From Alistipes onderdonkii (GTDB lineage Bacteria > Bacteroidota > Bacteroidia > Bacteroidales > Rikenellaceae), in NCBI RefSeq assembly GCF_025145285.1, contig NZ_CP102251.1:806001-870000 (forward strand): a stretch of 64,000 bases of DNA, read 5' to 3'. Shown here piece by piece: positions 52,543 through 61,673 of this stretch (the first letter of the stretch is position 1; every line of letters begins with the position of its first letter). Position numbers and translations under genes: made by a program. Below the pieces are notes generated by a model. It did not search any database, had not been told where the DNA came from, and was given only the letters and a program-made list of their open reading frames with translations.

Positions 52543-53463
52543 TTATTTCCAGCTGTTCCGTTTCCTGAAATCGGACGGAGTGACACCCTCCTTATGCTTG
52601 AAAAAGGTGGAAAACTGCCCGGTATTCACGAACTTCAAGGCATAGGCGATATCCGATATATTTATATCCGTCCCCGTCAGCATCTCTTTGGCCTTCAGGA
52701 GCCGCTGCTGCAACTGGTACTGCGCGGGGGATATCCCGGTGTATTCCTTGAACGTCTTGCGGAACCACGAATAGCTGACCCCGAGTTCCCGGGCGATCGC
52801 CTCGACGTCACGCGGGTTATCCACATCCTTCATCAGCTCCCGCGCGGCATTGACTTTCTCAAGGATGAACGTATTGGCATAGGAGTTATTCCGCTCCTTG
52901 TAATAGATGGAACCCAGGATGTGCAGCACGATGCTCGACATCATCTGCTGGCACCCCGCCTTTTCGGCCGACGCCAGTTGCAGTATCTCCTCATACAGGC
53001 TCACGATCCCCGAACTTATCCCGATATTATGTAACGGCTGCTCGCGCACGAGAAACCGGTTCGCCACCCTGTCGTCGATATAGGAACCCTTGAACCCGAC
53101 CCAGTATTCGTCCCAGCCGGTCGCGTCGTCGGGATGGTAGCTATGCCACTCCCCGGGAAACAACAGCATCACCGTCCCGGCCTTCACAGGCGCCTCGGGA
53201 CAGGACTGCGAAGCGAAATACCCGGAGCCCTTGGTGATATACACCAACTGGTATTCGTTCAGTATCCGTCCGCCGCGGGGCATGAAAGAGTACTTGTCCG
53301 GATGTGCCGAGAGCGGGTACTTCGTCCCCGGCGGAATAAACTGGTACCCGATCGTCGTGACGACAACGCCCCATTTCTCGTCCTTATCCCCGATCGTCAG
53401 GTAACATAACTTGTCTCGCTCCTGCTGCATATCAGATTTGATAGGTTGAAAATCATTTTTCAT
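52543..53463 (-). CDS. AraC-family regulator, likely of the mannan locus
   Basis: A 306-aa regulator with an N-terminal cupin-like arm (residues about 50-170: RILNEYQLVYITKGSGYFAS, VMLLFPGEWHSYHPDDATGW) and a C-terminal AraC double HTH (about 210-303: IARELGVSYSWFRKTFKEYT and LKFVNTGQFSTFFKHKEGVTP). Such arms bind sugars. It is transcribed away from the SusC/SusD/GH76 operon and is its nearest regulator, so it probably controls it. The ATG at 53463 lies only 3 nt after a -7 box, so the mRNA would be nearly leaderless; the next ATG (53430, MQQERDKLCYL) is an alternative start. Confidence 0.87.
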   Translation of the reverse strand: MKNDFQPIKSDMQQERDKLCYLTIGDKDEKWGVVVTTIGYQFIPPGTKYPLSAHPDKYSFMPRGGRILNEYQLVYITKGSGYFASQSCPEAPVKAGTVMLLFPGEWHSYHPDDATGWDEYWVGFKGSYIDDRVANRFLVREQPLHNIGISSGIVSLYEEILQLASAEKAGCQQMMSSIVLHILGSIYYKERNNSYANTFILEKVNAARELMKDVDNPRDVEAIARELGVSYSWFRKTFKEYTGISPAQYQLQQRLLKAKEMLTGTDINISDIAYALKFVNTGQFSTFFKHKEGVTPSDFRKRNSWK

Positions 53464-53466
53464 AAG

Positions 53467-53474
53467 CAAATATA
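53467..53474 (-). promoter_or_regulatory. -7 box of the AraC regulator of the mannan locus
   Basis: TATATTTG on the minus strand, 3 nt before the annotated ATG. If used, the RNA would start at about the first codon. Confidence 0.5.
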
Positions 53475-53945
53475 ACTTTTTTCCACGTAATATGCAGATT
53501 TTAACACAATAAGATTTTCCGGGAGCGATTTTTTCATTCCGCAACAAGATCCGCCCACCGAAACCAGTTTCACCCGCACACCCTTCCCCACATGCAGCGG
53601 CAGCAATTCCATTCACCCCGCAATTCGCCCCGTTACAAGCCGCTCCAGCCACCTTCCGCATCGTTCCGGCCAATACCGCACGGCATAAATCTGTATTCCC
53701 ACGACAGCCTCCGGCAGGGCCGTACATACCGTCCTGTATACATCGGAAATACCCATACATACTTCAAAAAAAGCCACTCAGCAGCCATATGAAACGGCTT
53801 ACGAGGGGATAATTATGAAATCTGACACCGAAATATTAAAAAATGACAAGAATCGGACTTTCTGCGCGGGCGATTCTTAAAAATGCCCCGGGTTTTATAT
53901 TCGGGACACAATAACGTACTACAAATGCTCAAATTCGTACCTGAC
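53475..53945. other. Regulatory spacer upstream of the mannan locus
   Basis: No gene is credible here. The notable element is a perfect inverted repeat, AAGAATCG (53848-53855) with CGATTCTT (53871-53878), 15 nt apart. It could be an operator or a weak terminator. CCCCGGG and TTCGGGAC follow at about 53885-53905. Confidence 0.45.
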
Positions 53946-53954
53946 GGGGGGGGG
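53946..53954 (+). repeat. Run of nine G next to the SusC promoter
   Basis: A homopolymer of nine G lies 8 nt upstream of the TATATTTG -7 box, inside the spacer where the -33 to -7 distance is set. Such runs slip during replication. Confidence 0.9.
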
Positions 53955-53962
53955 GAAATCCT

Positions 53963-53970
53963 CTATATTT
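53963..53970 (+). promoter_or_regulatory. -7 box of the mannan-locus SusC operon
   Basis: TATATTTG, about 200 nt before the SusC ATG. The nearest TTTG-like element upstream is TTCG at 53934-53937, with a 25-nt spacer that includes the G run. The consensus spacing is 19-21 nt. Confidence 0.6.
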
Positions 53971-54108
53971 GAATTGCAATTTGAACGTGTTGAAATATAC
54001 TTTTAACAAATCATAAACCTAAAAACAACCTAAAATCGTATAAGCCTATGCCAAAATGACTCCTTTCCCCTGAGGTTTCTATTATATATATGTACGAATC
54101 GTGCATAT

Positions 54109-54117
54109 GGGGGGGGG
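54109..54117 (+). repeat. Second run of nine G, in the SusC leader
   Basis: Nine G lie in the transcribed leader, between an upstream ATG at 54090 (in frame with SusC at this run length) and the likely SusC start at 54171. Another ATG (54107) ends on the first G of the run and is out of frame at nine G. Confidence 0.9.
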
Positions 54118-54170
54118 AATTTCATTTTCAATCATCATTCATCTACTATGGACAAAACCAACCAATCTTT

Positions 54171-57100
54171 ATGAAGAAAAATTTATCCATTTTTATGACA
54201 GCCGGAAGCTGGTTGCAGCGGGCGCTTGCGTTGTTTTTGTGCGTTGCTGCCCTCGAAGCTGTCCAGGCGGCACCCCAAGACACCAAAAGAACGATCACGG
54301 GTACGGTCGTCGACCAGAACAACCTGCCCGTCGCGGGAGCCACAGTCATGGTTTCGAACACGTCGAACGGCACTGCGACCGATTCCAACGGCCAGTTCAG
54401 CCTTTCGGGCGTAACCGACAACGACGAACTGCAGATTTCGTTCCTCGGCTACAAGACCGTAACGATGCAGGTAGGCACGCGCACCTCCATCGCAGCAACG
54501 CTCGAAGAAGATTCGGGCTACCTGGATGAAGTCGTAGTCGTAGGTTACGGCACGACGACGCGGCGCCACATCATCTCGGCCGTTTCGACCGTGAAGTCGG
54601 AGGCAATCGAGAACCGCCCGGTGGCCAACATCCAGCAGGCACTGCAGGGTGCGGCAGCCAACCTGATCATCCAGACCAAGAATTTCAACCCGACGGACAA
54701 CCAGATGAACATCTCGATCCGCGGTGTGAACACCATGGGTAACAACACCCCGCTGGTAGTCATCGACGGTGTACCCCAGCCGGACGCAGGCCGTATGAAC
54801 GACCTCAACCCGAACGATATCGAGTCGATCAACATCCTGAAGGATGCCGGTTCAGCCGCTATCTACGGTGCACGTTCCTCGAACGGTGTCATCCTGATCA
54901 CGACCAAGAACGGCCGCAAGGAGATGGCTCCGCAGATCCGTTTCAGCGCCAAAGTCGGTGTCGAAAACCCCGATATCCTCTACAAGGCCGTTCCGACCTA
55001 CCGCAACGCAATCCTGCGTAACGAGGCCCTGAGCAACGTCGGCCGCGAGCCGCTCTTCACGGCTGCCGAAATCCAGGATTTCTACAACCACGGGGACTGC
55101 GAGGCTGCCGTAGAGCAGGCCATGCAGAACGCACTCCAGCAGAACTACAACGTAAGCGTTACGGGCGGTACGAAAACCACCACCTACATGCTTTCGGCCA
55201 GCTATTTCGACCAGGAATCCAACTACGTGGGCCCCGATTACGGCGTAAAACGCTATAACCTGCGTTCGAACCTGACGACTGAATTCGGCCGGCTGAAACT
55301 GGGCGCAAACGTCGGCTTCACCCGTTCGGAGATCAACTCCCCGTCGGATGCCAACGAAGGCTTCCTTTTCGCCGACCTCGTCCGTTTCCCGAACTACTAC
55401 TTCAACCGCCACGAGGAGAACGGAATCTTCTTCGGCAACAACTATAAGTACGGCGGCTATTCCGTATCGCCGCTGGCCGGCCTTATGGGCGGTGGTACCA
55501 ACAAAAACGACCACGAATACCTCACCGGTACCTTTACGGCCGATTTCGAGATCATCAAAGGCCTGAAGGCTCGTGCCGTTCTGGGCGGTGAAGTCCGCCA
55601 CGAGCACCGTTTCACCTCCCACAAGACTTACCAGTATGTCGTGGACAACGGCGCAGCCCATTCGGATATCTCGACCGCTACGACCGGCGGCAACACCAAG
55701 CGCGAAGCAGACGACTGGACGAAGAAAGTCACTTTCGTCACCGCACAGCTGATGCTGGATTACAACCGCACGTTCAAGGAGAAGCACAACGTAACCGGAC
55801 TGTTCGGTTGGTCGGACGAATCGGAGATCGGCTATGACATCACGGCCGCCCGCCAGGGTATGAACAGCATCGACCAGCCGGGTGACGGTTCGATTGCCAC
55901 GGAAGGCACCAAGCTCTCATCGCAGAGCAAATACCGCCGTGCGTTGCAGTCGTTCTTCGGCCGCGCCGGATACTCCTACGACGACCGCTACTATTTCGAA
56001 TTCACCGCCCGTTACGATATGTCTTCGAAGTTCCTCAAGGAGCGCAACGGCGCCTTCTTCCCTTCGGTATCGCTGGGCTGGCGCATGTCGCAGGAGAATT
56101 TCATGCAGACTTACCGCGACCGTGTCGGCGACCTGAAACTCCGTGCTTCGTACGGTCTGAACGGTAACCAGCAGGATGTGGGCGACTACGATTTCATGAC
56201 CACCTACGGCACTTGGGCCAACGCTTACGGTTTCAACGGCGTCCCGGTTCAGGGCCTGATGTTCACCATGGGTAATGAACTGCTGACGTGGGAGACCGCC
56301 AAGACCTTCAACATCGGTGTGGATGCGACGTTCTTCAAGAATACCCTGAGCGTCAACTTCGACTACTTCTACAAGCGTACGGAAGACATCCTCCTCTCCC
56401 CGATCGTCCCCGGAACCTTCGGCGCCTCGATCGCCAAGGAGAACCGCGGTATCCTCGACAACCAGGGCTGGGAACTTACCATCAACTATAACCTCTCGCG
56501 CGGCAACTGGAAGCACAACTTCTCGCTCAACCTCGCCGACTCGCAGAACGAGGTAGTCCGCTATGGAACCCCGGCTATCAGAACTGCCGACAGTGCCGGC
56601 ACCATCATCATGGAGGGTCTGCCGATCAATGCCCTCTACGGCTGGAAAACGAACGGTTTCTTCCAGAACTACGATGAAATCCAGAATGCAGCCCTGCCGA
56701 CCGGCATCGACCGTTCGCAGCTCCGTCCGGGCGACGTGCGCTATGTCGACCTGAACAGCGACGGCAAGATCGACGAAAACGACCGCACCTACCTGGGTTA
56801 TGCCTTCCCGCGCTATACCTACGGTTTCACCTACAATGTCAAGTGGAAAGGCATCGACTTCAGCATCATGCTCCAGGGCGTGCTGAAGCGTGAGAACCCG
56901 GTTCGCGGCGAGCTCGTGCAGCCGTTCCACGCCGACTACTCGATGACCATGTTCGACCACCAGCTCGACTACTGGTCGCCGCAGAACCGCGACGCACGCT
57001 GGCCGCGCCTGGGAGTATCGGGCTCGGTGAGCGACACGAACAACTGGGGTCACACGGGCTCGGATCTGATGTTGCTCGAGGGCGCATACATGCGTGTCAA

Positions 57101-57329
57101 GAACATCCAGCTGGGCTACACCCTTCCCAAGAAGTGGACGAAGAAATTCGGCTGCGAGGCACTGCGCATCTATTTCGACACGCAGAACCCGCTGACCTGG
57201 ACCAAAAACGGATTCGTAGACCCCGAGACCACCTCGTTCGGCAACAACATGAGCGGCGGAGCGGACAACTCGGTGCGCAACTACCCGACCCTGCGTTACT
57301 TCGGTGGAGGTATCGACTTGACTTTCTAA
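54171..57329 (+). CDS. SusC-type TonB-dependent transporter of the mannan locus
   Basis: A 1052-aa outer-membrane receptor. From the ATG at 54171 a signal peptide runs to ALEAVQA, which supports this start over the in-frame ATG at 54090, which would add 27 unrelated residues. Next come the carboxypeptidase-like domain (ITGTVVDQNNLPVAGATVMV), the plug (VVVVGYGTTTRRHIISAVST, ISIRGVNTMGNNTPLVVIDG, LKDAGSAAIYGARSSNGVI) and the barrel, ending YFGGGIDLTF. It would import mannan oligosaccharides released at the surface by the GH76 enzyme. Confidence 0.93.
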   Translation: MKKNLSIFMTAGSWLQRALALFLCVAALEAVQAAPQDTKRTITGTVVDQNNLPVAGATVMVSNTSNGTATDSNGQFSLSGVTDNDELQISFLGYKTVTMQVGTRTSIAATLEEDSGYLDEVVVVGYGTTTRRHIISAVSTVKSEAIENRPVANIQQALQGAAANLIIQTKNFNPTDNQMNISIRGVNTMGNNTPLVVIDGVPQPDAGRMNDLNPNDIESINILKDAGSAAIYGARSSNGVILITTKNGRKEMAPQIRFSAKVGVENPDILYKAVPTYRNAILRNEALSNVGREPLFTAAEIQDFYNHGDCEAAVEQAMQNALQQNYNVSVTGGTKTTTYMLSASYFDQESNYVGPDYGVKRYNLRSNLTTEFGRLKLGANVGFTRSEINSPSDANEGFLFADLVRFPNYYFNRHEENGIFFGNNYKYGGYSVSPLAGLMGGGTNKNDHEYLTGTFTADFEIIKGLKARAVLGGEVRHEHRFTSHKTYQYVVDNGAAHSDISTATTGGNTKREADDWTKKVTFVTAQLMLDYNRTFKEKHNVTGLFGWSDESEIGYDITAARQGMNSIDQPGDGSIATEGTKLSSQSKYRRALQSFFGRAGYSYDDRYYFEFTARYDMSSKFLKERNGAFFPSVSLGWRMSQENFMQTYRDRVGDLKLRASYGLNGNQQDVGDYDFMTTYGTWANAYGFNGVPVQGLMFTMGNELLTWETAKTFNIGVDATFFKNTLSVNFDYFYKRTEDILLSPIVPGTFGASIAKENRGILDNQGWELTINYNLSRGNWKHNFSLNLADSQNEVVRYGTPAIRTADSAGTIIMEGLPINALYGWKTNGFFQNYDEIQNAALPTGIDRSQLRPGDVRYVDLNSDGKIDENDRTYLGYAFPRYTYGFTYNVKWKGIDFSIMLQGVLKRENPVRGELVQPFHADYSMTMFDHQLDYWSPQNRDARWPRLGVSGSVSDTNNWGHTGSDLMLLEGAYMRVKNIQLGYTLPKKWTKKFGCEALRIYFDTQNPLTWTKNGFVDPETTSFGNNMSGGADNSVRNYPTLRYFGGGIDLTF

Positions 57330-57351
57330 CAATTAAACAATCGGAAAGAAT

Positions 57352-59010
57352 ATGAAAATCAAAAATATATTAGCCGTCCTCTCCCTCGGTATGGTCAGCT
57401 GCGTAGGCCTTGAGCAATACCCGACGACCTCCTATACCGACGAGACCTTCTGGACGATCGAGGACAATGTCCGCACGGCCCTGTACCTGGGGTACAACCA
57501 GTGCTGGCACCAAGACTACTATTTCGCCAATAACCTCCTGTCGGACGACGTGTACGGCAGCCGCCACTCGACGAACGAAACCAGCATCGTAACGGGTATG
57601 GCCAATACCTCGAACGGCCGCTTCTCGGACGAATGGGACAAGTGCTACCAGGAACTGCGTACGATCCACACGGCACTCGACGCCCAGGATCGCATGAATA
57701 TCGACGAGACGTTCAAGACGCGCATGCTTGCAGAACTCCGTCTGATGCGCGCCTTCACCTACCTGCGCCTGGTAACGTGGTTCGGCGACGTGCCGTTCTT
57801 CACGACCAACCCGACGCTCCCCGAATCGCGCGTCGTCAAGGTAACGCCCGCCGCCACGATCAAGGAGTTCATCCACTCGGAACTTGCCGAGGTAGCCGAG
57901 ATCCTGCCGAAAAACACGGATATTCCGGAATCTGAAAACGGACGTTACACGCGCGGCACAGCCGTGGCGCTCAATGCACGTGCATACCTTTACGACAACG
58001 ATTTCGAGAACTGCGCCATCTGGTGCGACAAGCTGATCAACTCGACGCAGTACGGTACCTACGCCCTCGAATCGGATTATAAAAAACTGTTCCACGACCA
58101 GTCGTGCTGCTACGGCCCCGAGTCGATCATGACGATCGAGTTCGCCACGCTCGGCGGCATTGACAACATCGTCAGATCCTGGAACAATTTCAATGCTTTC
58201 GTTCCCCAGTCCATCGGCAACAAGGGTGTAACCACCCAGTCGCCGACGCAGGAATTGGTCGATGCCTACCGCAAACTCGACGGCAGCGTCGCCGATGACA
58301 CGGACTACGAGAAGCGCGACAAGCGTTTCGAAGCCACCATCGCCTTCAACGGCTGCACCGTGGATATTCCCGACGCAAAAGGGCTGGGACTCATCGGCTC
58401 CGAAGGCAAAGGCAAAGGCTCCTACACCTGCTATACGAGAGCCGAGGACGAAAAGAAGCAAAATGACAACGAACGTTTCGACTCGTACAACGGCACGCAG
58501 GATCGCACGGCTACGGGGTATTACACCCTGAAAAACTACAACGCCGACATGGTCGACAGCAAGGGCAACACCTACAAATCGCTCATGGAGATCCGCTACG
58601 CCGACGTATTGCTGATGTATGCCGAATCGATGAACGAGCAGAGCAAAATGACATCCGACATCTGGGACAAGACGATCAAACCGCTGCGCGAACGCGCCGG
58701 GTTCGACGCCGCATACTGCTCCTATCCGGGCAGCAGCGACCTGCGCCAGATTATCCGCGACGAGCGCCGCGTAGAGCTGGCCCTCGAAGGCCGCCGTGCA
58801 TTCGACCTGCGCCGTTGGGCCCTGCTCGACAATCCGTCGCTCAAGAGCACGGGAGCCACATATCTCACGACCCGCGCTACGGGTGCCCCCTTCCTCGACG
58901 ATGGCAGCAACATCCAGTGCCAGAATGCTTACGGCATGAAATACTGGTTCCCCATTCCGCAGAAGGAGCGTGACATCAACGCCAACCTGCCGCAGAATCC
59001 GGGATGGTAA
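57352..59010 (+). CDS. RagB/SusD-family lipoprotein of the mannan locus
   Basis: A 552-aa surface lipoprotein paired with the SusC gene 22 nt upstream. Signal MKIKNILAVLSLGMVSC (Cys 17). Family features: LAELRLMRAFTYLRLVTWFG, YTRGTAVALNARAYLYDNDF, IRYADVLLMYAESM, RRVELALEGRRAFDLRRWAL and the closing FPIPQKERDINANLPQNPGW. It should bind the glycan and close the SusC channel. Confidence 0.93.
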   Translation: MKIKNILAVLSLGMVSCVGLEQYPTTSYTDETFWTIEDNVRTALYLGYNQCWHQDYYFANNLLSDDVYGSRHSTNETSIVTGMANTSNGRFSDEWDKCYQELRTIHTALDAQDRMNIDETFKTRMLAELRLMRAFTYLRLVTWFGDVPFFTTNPTLPESRVVKVTPAATIKEFIHSELAEVAEILPKNTDIPESENGRYTRGTAVALNARAYLYDNDFENCAIWCDKLINSTQYGTYALESDYKKLFHDQSCCYGPESIMTIEFATLGGIDNIVRSWNNFNAFVPQSIGNKGVTTQSPTQELVDAYRKLDGSVADDTDYEKRDKRFEATIAFNGCTVDIPDAKGLGLIGSEGKGKGSYTCYTRAEDEKKQNDNERFDSYNGTQDRTATGYYTLKNYNADMVDSKGNTYKSLMEIRYADVLLMYAESMNEQSKMTSDIWDKTIKPLRERAGFDAAYCSYPGSSDLRQIIRDERRVELALEGRRAFDLRRWALLDNPSLKSTGATYLTTRATGAPFLDDGSNIQCQNAYGMKYWFPIPQKERDINANLPQNPGW

Positions 59011-59055
59011 CAGCCAAGTTGTAAAGGAGATTAACTAACCAATCAAGAAAAACAC

Positions 59056-60213
59056 ATGAAAACCATATTGAAAAATATCATGTTGTTCGCCGCAGGAGCC
59101 CTCACCCTCGGGTTTACCGCCTGTGAGGAGGATGGCCAGGATCTGAATTTCAATATTCAGCCCGGCAACGAGCTCTACGCCCCCGCGGCCAACGCATCGG
59201 TCAACCTGGATCAGGGTTTGAATACCAGTTTCGAATGGGCCCCCTCCGTTGCCGAAGACGGCGGATACATCACTTACGAAGTGTTGTTCGACAAAGCGGA
59301 CGGCGATTTCTCGGCACCGCTTGCCATCAAGACCAGCCAGATGACCGGCTCCAAAGCTTCGCTGAGCATCTCGGCCAAAGAGTTGAACGAAGTGGCCGCC
59401 CTGGCGGGCATCGAGAATGCCAAGACCGGGCAGATCAAATGGACGGTACGTGCAGGCAAAGGTCTCTTCTCCCAAACCTACACGCAGGCCAATGTGCTCA
59501 CCGTTTCACGTATCAATCTGGTCGATCCGCTGCCGACGGCCGTCACGCTGAAGGGTGAAGCCGTGGAGGATGCCGCAGGCATCAAGCTGATCCCGGCGTA
59601 CCTCGACGGCAAAGCAGTCGGTTCCGGTGTATACGAATGCTTCACGAAAATCTCGGAGGGCGAATTCACCGTAGTCGACGAACTGGATCGCTACTACTCG
59701 CTCAAGAGCAACGGCCGCATCAAGCATATCGTCGACGGCTCTTCGACTGCCAACACGCTGAAGGCCGGCATCTACTGGATCAAGATCGACTTCAGTGCGA
59801 TGACCTACACCGCAGTTCAGGTCAGCATGATCGAATACTATGCCGCATCGTGGGCAGACAACTCGATGTCGACCGTCTACAAGACCCTCACCTACAAAGG
59901 GAAGGGCGTATGGGAGTTGCTCGACTACGATAACGAAATATCCGTCAACTCTTCCAACGATACGCGCCACCGCTTCAACATGACGACTGCCGACGGCAAT
60001 AAATGGTTCCTCGGAACGACGTCCTCGCTGGGTTCTTCCTACACGACCGACTATCTGAGAGTATACATCTATACTTACAACGATGGCGACAAGGACTGGA
60101 ACAAGACCTATAATTTCCTCCTTTCGGATTGCGGCCGTGATTTCGACTGCTACCTATACCTGAACGGAGACAACAAGGCAGGCGGATTCTGGCACGAATA
60201 CATCTTCAAATAG
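59056..60213 (+). CDS. SusE-like surface glycan-binding lipoprotein
   Basis: A 385-aa lipoprotein (MKTILKNIMLFAAGALTLGF, then TAC with Cys 23, followed by EEDGQD). Residues about 30-150 form a SusE-type immunoglobulin-like domain (LNFNIQPGNELYAPAANASV ... FEWAPS ... ITYEVLFDKADGDF). Residues about 155-385 form a C-terminal module (VYECFTKISEGEFTVVDELD, GIYWIKIDFSAMTYTAVQVS) that recurs twice in the last gene of the locus. It is expected to hold the polysaccharide at the cell surface. Confidence 0.85.
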   Translation: MKTILKNIMLFAAGALTLGFTACEEDGQDLNFNIQPGNELYAPAANASVNLDQGLNTSFEWAPSVAEDGGYITYEVLFDKADGDFSAPLAIKTSQMTGSKASLSISAKELNEVAALAGIENAKTGQIKWTVRAGKGLFSQTYTQANVLTVSRINLVDPLPTAVTLKGEAVEDAAGIKLIPAYLDGKAVGSGVYECFTKISEGEFTVVDELDRYYSLKSNGRIKHIVDGSSTANTLKAGIYWIKIDFSAMTYTAVQVSMIEYYAASWADNSMSTVYKTLTYKGKGVWELLDYDNEISVNSSNDTRHRFNMTTADGNKWFLGTTSSLGSSYTTDYLRVYIYTYNDGDKDWNKTYNFLLSDCGRDFDCYLYLNGDNKAGGFWHEYIFK

Positions 60214-60229
60214 CAACAAGATACCGGAC

Positions 60230-60263
60230 GGTTCCTCCCTCCGGGGAGGGGCCGCCCGGAACC
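60230..60263 (+). other. Strong hairpin between binding-protein and mannanase genes
   Basis: GGTTCC (60230-60235) pairs with GGAACC (60258-60263), with an inner CTCCC/GGGGAG helix. It lies 17 nt after the SusE-like stop and 115 nt before the GH76 start, without a T run. It may protect the upstream mRNA or partly block reading through. The remaining spacer (60264-60377) is gene-free. Confidence 0.55.
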
Positions 60264-60377
60264 TTTGCCGCGCAGTCCGGAAGACGGCACGCGCGGAAAG
60301 CTATTCGGAGAAATGATTCGGACGCGAATCCGGAAACAAAACAGTATTGAATAAAAATTAAAATCAACCTATAGATT

Positions 60378-61652
60378 ATGAGAAAATCTCTATTCAGATG
60401 GACTGTTGCCATGCTGACCCTTTCCGCAGCAGCCGTCTCGGGCGCCTGCTCGGAACAAGAATACGAGGATCTTACCAAGCCGGAAAAAGTAACGGGGAAC
60501 ACCCAGTACGCGCCCTACACGATCGATTGGACTGAGGCGGCGGACTCCTGCTCCACGGCTTTCATCGAGCGCTTCTACTGCAGTGAAAACCGCAATGGCT
60601 ACGAAGGCGTCTTCTCTTACAGGGAATACAATGCAACCGGCGGGGCCAATTTCAACAACTACTGGCAGCAGGCACACGCCATGGCTGCCATGGTAGAATA
60701 CTACAACCGTATCAAGGCGACCGATGCCGAGGAGAAAGCCCGTATCGAAGGCTATTTCAAGAAATGGTACGACAAGCGCGGTAACAACTACGAAGGCAAC
60801 CAGAGCTGGCGCGGTTCGACGGGTTTTGGCAACGATTTCACCGACGACACCTGCTGGATCATCATCGCCTTGCTCCAAATGTACGATGCGACCGGCAATC
60901 AGACCTACTATAATGCCGCCAAACAGACCTGGGACGAGTGCGTATGGCCCCGTCACGAGTTGACGCAGTCCGGCTGGCTGCCTTGGAAATGGTCGGATCT
61001 GGGGCCCAACGAGTGCACGAACGGCCCTGCAGCCATCGCAGCTGCGACACTGGCACAGTACAGCCGCGCAGCAGGCAACGAAGAGGCTGCCCAGGAATAC
61101 ATCGACCAGGCCTGCACCTGCTTCGATCAGAACATCGACGTGATGGCATCCGACGGCACGCTGGGCTCCACCCCGCTGAGCTACACGCAGGGCACCTGCA
61201 TGGAAGCCGGCCGTCTGATCTGGAAACTGACCGGCGACACGGGTTACCTGCGCAAGGCGATCCAGGCAGGCCGCGGCCAGATGACCTCGACCCGCATGAA
61301 CGAAGTTTACAACTATGAAATGGTATCGCGCGACGAGGGGACGGACGAGAACAACTCGATCTTCCACGCCGTGATGTTCCACTGGTTCACGCGCATGATC
61401 CTCGACACGGAAGTCGACTCGTTCGACGGCAAAATCCGCAAGGAGCTCTACAATTACCTCTACCGTCATGCCTCCTACTACTGGGCGACGATCGACAAGA
61501 CGCCGGAAGGTTGGCCCGAGGCTTATTTCGGTGTAAAGTGCTACCAGCCCCGTTCGTCGATGAACGGCGACGTAGGCGGTTCGCTGGGTGCATATACCAG
61601 TGCTGCGCAGGCGATCGAATCCATGTGGATGATCAAGGATGTCAAGTTCTAA
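60378..61652 (+). CDS. GH76 endo-alpha-1,6-mannanase, lipoprotein
   Basis: A 424-aa surface enzyme of glycoside hydrolase family 76, which cuts the alpha-1,6-linked mannan backbone of fungal cell walls. The signal MRKSLFRWTVAMLTLSAAAV ends at GAC (Cys 24), followed by acidic SEQEYED. The (alpha/alpha)6 body has NNYWQQAHAMAAMVEYYNRI, the catalytic Asp pair D156-D157 in NDFTDDTCW (GH76 usually shows DDMAWW here), NECTNGPAAIAAATLAQYSR and YTQGTCMEAGRLIWKLTGDT. It is the only glycan-cleaving enzyme of the locus. Confidence 0.9.
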   Translation: MRKSLFRWTVAMLTLSAAAVSGACSEQEYEDLTKPEKVTGNTQYAPYTIDWTEAADSCSTAFIERFYCSENRNGYEGVFSYREYNATGGANFNNYWQQAHAMAAMVEYYNRIKATDAEEKARIEGYFKKWYDKRGNNYEGNQSWRGSTGFGNDFTDDTCWIIIALLQMYDATGNQTYYNAAKQTWDECVWPRHELTQSGWLPWKWSDLGPNECTNGPAAIAAATLAQYSRAAGNEEAAQEYIDQACTCFDQNIDVMASDGTLGSTPLSYTQGTCMEAGRLIWKLTGDTGYLRKAIQAGRGQMTSTRMNEVYNYEMVSRDEGTDENNSIFHAVMFHWFTRMILDTEVDSFDGKIRKELYNYLYRHASYYWATIDKTPEGWPEAYFGVKCYQPRSSMNGDVGGSLGAYTSAAQAIESMWMIKDVKF

Positions 61653-61673
61653 CCCGTCAAAACCAACCGATTT

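Noticed and set aside
54090..54170. SusC start at 54090
   Set aside because: The added 27 residues put a non-signal stretch before the signal peptide and span the G9 run; kept only as a regulatory possibility.
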